From Candidatus Woesearchaeota archaeon (GTDB lineage: Archaea > Nanobdellota > Nanobdellia > SCGC-AAA011-G17 > GW2011-AR20): 32,312 bases of DNA. Below, piece by piece: positions 29,256 to 32,312 of the stretch. Under the pieces are notes generated by a model that ran no database searches, was not told the DNA's origin, and saw nothing but the letters and a program-made list of their open reading frames with translations. Numbering within the stretch: the first letter of the stretch is position 1; the number at the start of each line of letters is the position of its first letter. The stretch is taken from contig JAGVZQ010000006.1 of NCBI GenBank assembly GCA_018302465.1, forward strand, positions 1-32,312. The letters run 5' to 3'. Made by a program: the position numbers and the translations under genes.

Positions 29256-29516
29256 TTACATTATTCCCAACTGTGTTGCAACATCTATTGCAGGTTTATC
29301 TTTTGGCAGTGTTACATAAGCCTTTTTCTTTCCCTGTGGTGTTATAATTGTCCTTATTTTTATAGTATCAATGTCAAATCCTTTCTTCAATGCTTCCTTA
29401 ATATCTTTTTTTGTAGAGCTTAAATCTACAATGAATGTAAGTTTGTTATCATTCTCCATTATTCTAACTGCTTTTTCTGAGGATACAGGATGTTTTATAA
29501 TTTTGAATGGGTCCAT
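29256..29516 (-). CDS. rpl23: Ribosomal protein uL23
   Basis: 86 aa. IIKHPVSSEKAVRIMENDNK, FDIDTIKIRTIITPQGKKKAYV are typical of L23, which sits at the tunnel exit where SRP and the Sec channel dock. Packed between uL4 and uL2 with 0-1 nt gaps. Confidence 0.95.
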   Translation of the reverse strand: MDPFKIIKHPVSSEKAVRIMENDNKLTFIVDLSSTKKDIKEALKKGFDIDTIKIRTIITPQGKKKAYVTLPKDKPAIDVATQLGIM

Positions 29517-29517
29517 T

Positions 29518-30327
29518 TTAAAGTTTCTCCATGAATAATCTTTCTTTTCCTATTCTTTCAATTGCCTTGCTGCTGTATACTGTTAATCTTCCAGCAACAG
29601 TTCCAGGAGCTAATAATTCTGCATTTAAATTATCAACAATAACAACATCTACACCTTCAAGATTTCTTGCTGATCTCAATAACGGGCAATTTTTTGAAAC
29701 AACAACTAAGGGCCCCTTTTTGCCTATCTTTTTTCTTCCTCTTGCTTTACCTTTACCTGCCCTTGTCCTTCTATTGTTAACTCTTTCCATTTCATCTTTC
29801 AATCCAAGATCTTCAAATGTTTTCTCAACCTCTTTTGTTTTATTTAAGGACTCAATATCTTCTTTTATAATAATAGGAAAAATCTTAGGGATTAAATGAT
29901 TTCTTAATCCAACTAATTCCTTGTTTAGTGTAGCTGCTAAAGCAGACCTTATAGCTTTCTTTCTTTCTTTATTATTAATTTTTAACTTTAGTATCTTCTC
30001 TGATTTTGGTGGGTGTGCCTTTCTTCCCCCAACAGTTCCAGGAGCAAATGCACCTTCAAATCCAAATTGCCTTCCTCTTCTCCACATAACTTTTCTAGGA
30101 GTTCTATTCATACCATGACCGTATGAAGTTTTGTACTCTCTTCTTCTTTTAGAAAGTTTAGCTGAAGTTTTCTTTCCTGCAAGAGGATCAGCGCCATATC
30201 TCTGTCTTTTATTAGCCCTTATAGCGTGTACTGCTCTCTTGATTAAGTTAGGATGATAAACTTCATTAAATTGCTCCGGGGCTTTTATGTCTCCTACCTT
30301 TTCCGCTTTTAAATTGTAAATATTCAT
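29518..30327 (-). CDS. rpl4: Ribosomal protein uL4
   Basis: 269 aa, archaeal L4 (eukaryotic L4 type). HPNLIKRAVHAIRANKRQRYGADPLAG, the tunnel loop region GRQFGFEGAFAPGTVGGRKAHPPK and the C-terminal VVIVDNLNAELLAPGTVAGRLTVYS are diagnostic. It overlaps uL3 by 4 nt. Confidence 0.96.
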   Translation of the reverse strand: MNIYNLKAEKVGDIKAPEQFNEVYHPNLIKRAVHAIRANKRQRYGADPLAGKKTSAKLSKRRREYKTSYGHGMNRTPRKVMWRRGRQFGFEGAFAPGTVGGRKAHPPKSEKILKLKINNKERKKAIRSALAATLNKELVGLRNHLIPKIFPIIIKEDIESLNKTKEVEKTFEDLGLKDEMERVNNRRTRAGKGKARGRKKIGKKGPLVVVSKNCPLLRSARNLEGVDVVIVDNLNAELLAPGTVAGRLTVYSSKAIERIGKERLFMEKL

Positions 30328-31274
30328 TTTTTAATGCTCTTTATTTCATGATTATAAACTTTTGAATATCTCATTGGAGATGTCAGCATAACCAATCTCT
30401 TTTTAGATCCAGACACAGAACCTTTAAGGATAATATATTGTGTTTTTATCTCTCCATATCTATGAAATCCTTGTTTAGGTGTTATCTCATTAGCATCATT
30501 TCCAATCTGCAACACTTGCTTGTTCTGCTCCGTTCTTAAATGATATCCCATCTTTCCAGCCTGAGGGATGCTATACAAAACCTTTCCTGGAGTAACAGCT
30601 CCTAAGTTTCCAGTTGATCTTTTCTTTTTCTCAGATTTATGCTGCTTTAAATTAAGACCATATCTCTTTATTGTTCCCTGAAATCCCTTGCCTGTTGTAA
30701 CTCCATGAATATCAACCATTTGATTTTCTTTAAAAATTTCATTAATCTTTATTTCCTTCCCAAACAAAGACAAGCCGTATTCAGCTTTTCCTTCAATTTT
30801 ACCTCCAATCCCAATTTCAAGAATCTCAGGTTTCTTTTTCTTTAATCCTGTGTTTTTAGGGATAGTATAGCAAATAATCCTTACTTCATCATAGCTTTCA
30901 GGTATTTTTCCTTCTGTTTTCTTCTTAGGCAGTTTTACTTTTTTTGCAAGTTCTTTGTCCAGATTTTTGTTGAGAATTTCAGAAATAGATTTTAACCCAT
31001 AAGGTGTTTTGTTGTAAAATCTTAAAGAAAAGGGTTTGATAGAAGGGCACTCAAGAATTGTGACTGGGATTGAATATAAATCATTTTTTAATCTTGAATT
31101 AGGATTTTGAATCTGAACTTGGGCATGCGTCATTCCTACTTTATACGCAGGGAATCCCAATAATATAGATTTATCTAACTTAGGCCAGGATTTCACTGTA
31201 GGGGTTTGTTTTTTTGCCCTTTTCCTTGGCCAGTATTGTAAACTTCCACTTCTTGGTTTGTGCGTGCTTGGCAT
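30324..31274 (-). CDS. rpl3: Ribosomal protein uL3, first gene of the supercluster
   Basis: 316 aa. It begins HKPRSGSLQYWPRKRAK and contains DIHGVTTGKGFQGTIKRYGL, which reaches the peptidyl-transferase centre. It opens the 29-gene minus-strand operon. TTTAAATATAG at 31297-31307 is centred ~28 nt from the ATG, so the operon mRNA may be leaderless. Confidence 0.96.
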   Translation of the reverse strand: MPSTHKPRSGSLQYWPRKRAKKQTPTVKSWPKLDKSILLGFPAYKVGMTHAQVQIQNPNSRLKNDLYSIPVTILECPSIKPFSLRFYNKTPYGLKSISEILNKNLDKELAKKVKLPKKKTEGKIPESYDEVRIICYTIPKNTGLKKKKPEILEIGIGGKIEGKAEYGLSLFGKEIKINEIFKENQMVDIHGVTTGKGFQGTIKRYGLNLKQHKSEKKKRSTGNLGAVTPGKVLYSIPQAGKMGYHLRTEQNKQVLQIGNDANEITPKQGFHRYGEIKTQYIILKGSVSGSKKRLVMLTSPMRYSKVYNHEIKSIKK

Positions 31275-31296
31275 ATTTTATTTTCGCTATTTCTAT

Positions 31297-31307
31297 CTAT
31301 ATTTAAA
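31297..31307 (-). promoter_or_regulatory. TATA box of the ribosomal protein operon
   Basis: On the minus strand TTTAAATATAG lies ~28 nt before the uL3 ATG. It is the only TATA-like element close upstream and probably drives the whole 14.5-kb operon. Confidence 0.6.
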
Positions 31308-31370
31308 GTTTGTTACTTTCTCTTAAATCTAAAGACATCAGATCATCGCCTTTAGAACAAGACACTTATT

Positions 31371-31392
31371 AAATAGTTTCTTGTAACTATTT
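31371..31392. repeat. Perfect 8-bp inverted repeat between the ribosomal operon and the histone gene
   Basis: AAATAGTT-TCTTGT-AACTATTT. It lies ~64 nt upstream of the uL3 TATA box and ~29 nt upstream of the histone TATA candidate, in the 225-bp divergent intergenic region. It could be an operator for a dimeric regulator; AT-rich chance pairing is possible. Confidence 0.35.
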
Positions 31393-31420
31393 TAACTCAT
31401 TAGAATCTCGCATAAAACCA

Positions 31421-31429
31421 TTTATAAAG
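31421..31429 (+). promoter_or_regulatory. Candidate TATA box for the histone gene
   Basis: TTTATAAAG lies ~75 nt before the ATG, giving a ~50-nt leader. A weaker CTATATTTT (31474-31482) centred ~22 nt before the ATG would give a leaderless mRNA. The sequence does not decide between them. Confidence 0.45.
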
Positions 31430-31499
31430 CTTTTTGTTACATCTTCCCAAAAGTCTTAAAAAGCCCCTTTTCCCTATATTTTCAATAAACAAGGTCAAA

Positions 31500-31718
31500 A
31501 TGGCAAGAACTATTATATCATTATCTTCAATGGAAAAACTTCTAAAAAAATATGGAGCTCCAAGGGTATCAGAGGACGCTAAACAAGCTTTGTCTGAAGC
31601 ATTAGAAGAAGTAGGTAAAAAAATAGGAGAGAAATCTCTTAGTTTTGCTAATCATTCTGGCAGAAAAACTATAAAGGCTAAAGATATTAAATTAGCTGTG
31701 AAAGAATTTAAGGAATAA
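31500..31718 (+). CDS. Archaeal histone (HMf-type single histone fold)
   Basis: The track ORF starts at TTG 31434, but the family start is Met23 (MARTIISLSSMEKLLKKYGA), giving 72 aa, the normal size. The histone fold reads alpha1 SMEKLLKKYGAPRVSEDA, long alpha2 KQALSEALEEVGKKIGEKSL, loop GRKTIKAKDIKLAVKEF. It dimerises and wraps DNA into chromatin. The conserved RKT(I)KAxD loop-2 motif is present. It is transcribed divergently from the ribosomal operon and converges directly on the zinc-ribbon gene, with stop codons adjacent. Confidence 0.95.
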   Translation: MARTIISLSSMEKLLKKYGAPRVSEDAKQALSEALEEVGKKIGEKSLSFANHSGRKTIKAKDIKLAVKEFKE

Positions 31719-32135
31719 TTACCTCATCTTTTTTGTAACATCTATTTTCTCATTGCATTTAGAACATAACACTCTTATAGAATCAATACTTTGCTTTTTT
31801 CCAGTCTCTTCATTTAATCTCTGAATTTTCTTCCATTGAAATGGTGCAGAAATCTCATCAGAACTATTACACTTAGGACAAGTATATTGTATATTAACAG
31901 TTAATGTATTTTCATATTCATCTTTAGAAACATTATACTTACATTCAGGGCATTCATATTCCTCTGCTCTTATTTTTGCCCTTCCAGTCTTAGAATCTTT
32001 CGGTTTCCCCATTAATCCCTTACCGCATTTAGGGCATTGCTCTCTAAAAACCCATGCTCTAACTTTACATTTCTCAGTAGCTCTGTTAGTAAAATAAACA
32101 CATTCATCCATTGATTCTGGTTCTCTTAATGCCAT
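31719..32135 (-). CDS. Multi-zinc-ribbon protein, conserved archaeal unknown
   Basis: 138 aa. Pairs of cysteines recur: DECVYFTNRATEKCKVRAWV, CPKCGKGLMGKP, CPECKYN, CPKCNSS, CSKCNEK. They form probably two zinc ribbons or one duplicated ribbon pair. RAWVFREQCPKCGKGLMGKP resembles a conserved archaeal zinc-ribbon protein without assigned function; nucleic-acid or ribosome binding is a guess. A TTTATAAAG on the minus strand (32156-32164) ~25 nt upstream suggests a leaderless single gene. Confidence 0.75.
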   Translation of the reverse strand: MALREPESMDECVYFTNRATEKCKVRAWVFREQCPKCGKGLMGKPKDSKTGRAKIRAEEYECPECKYNVSKDEYENTLTVNIQYTCPKCNSSDEISAPFQWKKIQRLNEETGKKQSIDSIRVLCSKCNEKIDVTKKMR

Positions 32136-32177
32136 GCCTTACACTTAGAGACATTCTTTATAAATTTTATGAAAAGC

Positions 32178-32184
32178 TATATAA
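32178..32184 (+). promoter_or_regulatory. TATA box for the tRNA-Gln gene
   Basis: TATATAA lies 27-33 nt before the first base of the tRNA, as expected for archaeal tRNA promoters. Confidence 0.6.
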
Positions 32185-32210
32185 GTAGTAATATAAGAGA
32201 AAACTAAGGC

Positions 32211-32310
32211 AGCCCCGTCGTCTAGTGGTCACTTAAAAGCCATAGAAGGATGCGAGACTCTGGAGTACTGGAGAAATCTTGCGACCGAGGTTCAAATCCT
32301 CGCGGGGCTA
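32211..32310 (+). tRNA. tRNA-Gln (anticodon CUG) with a canonical anticodon intron and a D-loop insertion
   Basis: Acceptor AGCCCCG pairs with CGGGGCT, with A73 at 32310 and no encoded CCA. The A1-U72 pair is typical of tRNA-Gln. The T-arm is CGAGG-TTCAAAT-CCTCG and the anticodon stem CGAGA/TCTTG. The loop is CTCTGG + A, anticodon CTG (32260-32262). Bases 32264-32275 are a 12-nt intron at the canonical 37/38 site. CTCT pairs with GGAG to form a 4-bp central helix flanked by 3-nt bulges GG^A and AA^A, a bulge-helix-bulge. The D-stem GTCT/GGAT encloses 24 nt, about 15 too many, so a second intron or unusual D-loop is present. Confidence 0.9.
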
Positions 32311-32312
32311 AT

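Noticed and set aside
31434-31499. N-terminal extension of the histone in the ORF track
   Set aside because: It begins with TTG, and the 22 extra residues precede the family's usual MAR start at 31500; they lie in the leader region.
1-32312. CRISPR array, rRNA or transposase
   Set aside because: No regularly spaced direct repeats, no rRNA-like sequence and no transposase motifs were seen on either strand.

Overview
The window comes from an AT-rich archaeal genome. It carries the archaeal-type ribosomal protein supercluster (with eL19, eL32, eL34, eL14, eS4, SecY, an EMC3-like DUF106 protein and an RNase P protein), class I lysyl-tRNA synthetase, prefoldin alpha, a small archaeal histone, Hjc resolvase, an archaeo-eukaryotic primase and TATA-box promoters about 25 nt from start codons. 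The single-chain primase, the compact genes with frequent overlaps, and the many small secreted Cys-rich proteins suggest a DPANN archaeon, probably Nanobdellota (Woese- or Pacearchaeales type). That placement is inference; no tree was built.

Layout. 1-4509 (+): the 3' end of a radical SAM/TRAM protein, a UMPH-1-like nucleotidase, a 112-aa membrane protein, a THUMP methyltransferase and LysRS-I. 4555-5579: a 56-aa histone-fold protein absent from the ORF track, a Cys-rich lipoprotein, an Hjc resolvase whose start codon is not obvious, and a 33-aa ORF trailing the next gene. 5581-6159 (-): a zinc-ribbon/Doc protein. 6270-11234: envelope genes (tandem lamin-tail-domain protein, alpha-toroid plus Cys-rich protein, signal peptidase, small Cys-tailed membrane protein) and one conserved unknown. 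11284-13137: an RIO/Bud32-like kinase convergent with the fused primase.

13246-14025 (+): the most unusual gene. It is an AT-rich gene of unknown function whose last ~100 bp switch abruptly to GC-rich sequence encoding a C-terminus of the RxxLxCxRNPxxSNSALGV type, followed at once by a perfect hairpin. I interpret this as the target (variable region) of a diversity-generating retroelement whose template repeat and reverse transcriptase lie outside the window.

14030-16745 (-): two secreted Cys-rich proteins, one with PKD and transglutaminase-like domains, and a small membrane protein. 16777-31274 (-): one long operon reading uL3-uL4-uL23-uL2-uS19-uL22-uS3-uL29-SUI1-Rpp29-uS17-uL14-uL24-eS4-uL5-uS14-uS8-uL6-eL32-eL19-uL18-uS5-uL30-uL15-SecY-DUF106-eL34-eL14-prefoldin alpha. 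Adenylate and cytidylate kinases, often present near SecY/eL34/eL14 in other archaea, are absent. 31500-32135: a divergent histone gene and a zinc-ribbon protein. 32211-32310: a tRNA-Gln(CUG) gene with a 12-nt anticodon-loop intron and a second ~13-15 nt insertion in the D-loop.

Promoters. Most single genes look leaderless, with a TATA element centred 24-27 nt before the ATG. The 112-aa membrane protein and the 56-aa histone-fold protein instead have leaders with strong Shine-Dalgarno sequences. No stretch over 300 bases lacks a gene. No CRISPR array, rRNA or insertion sequence was seen.
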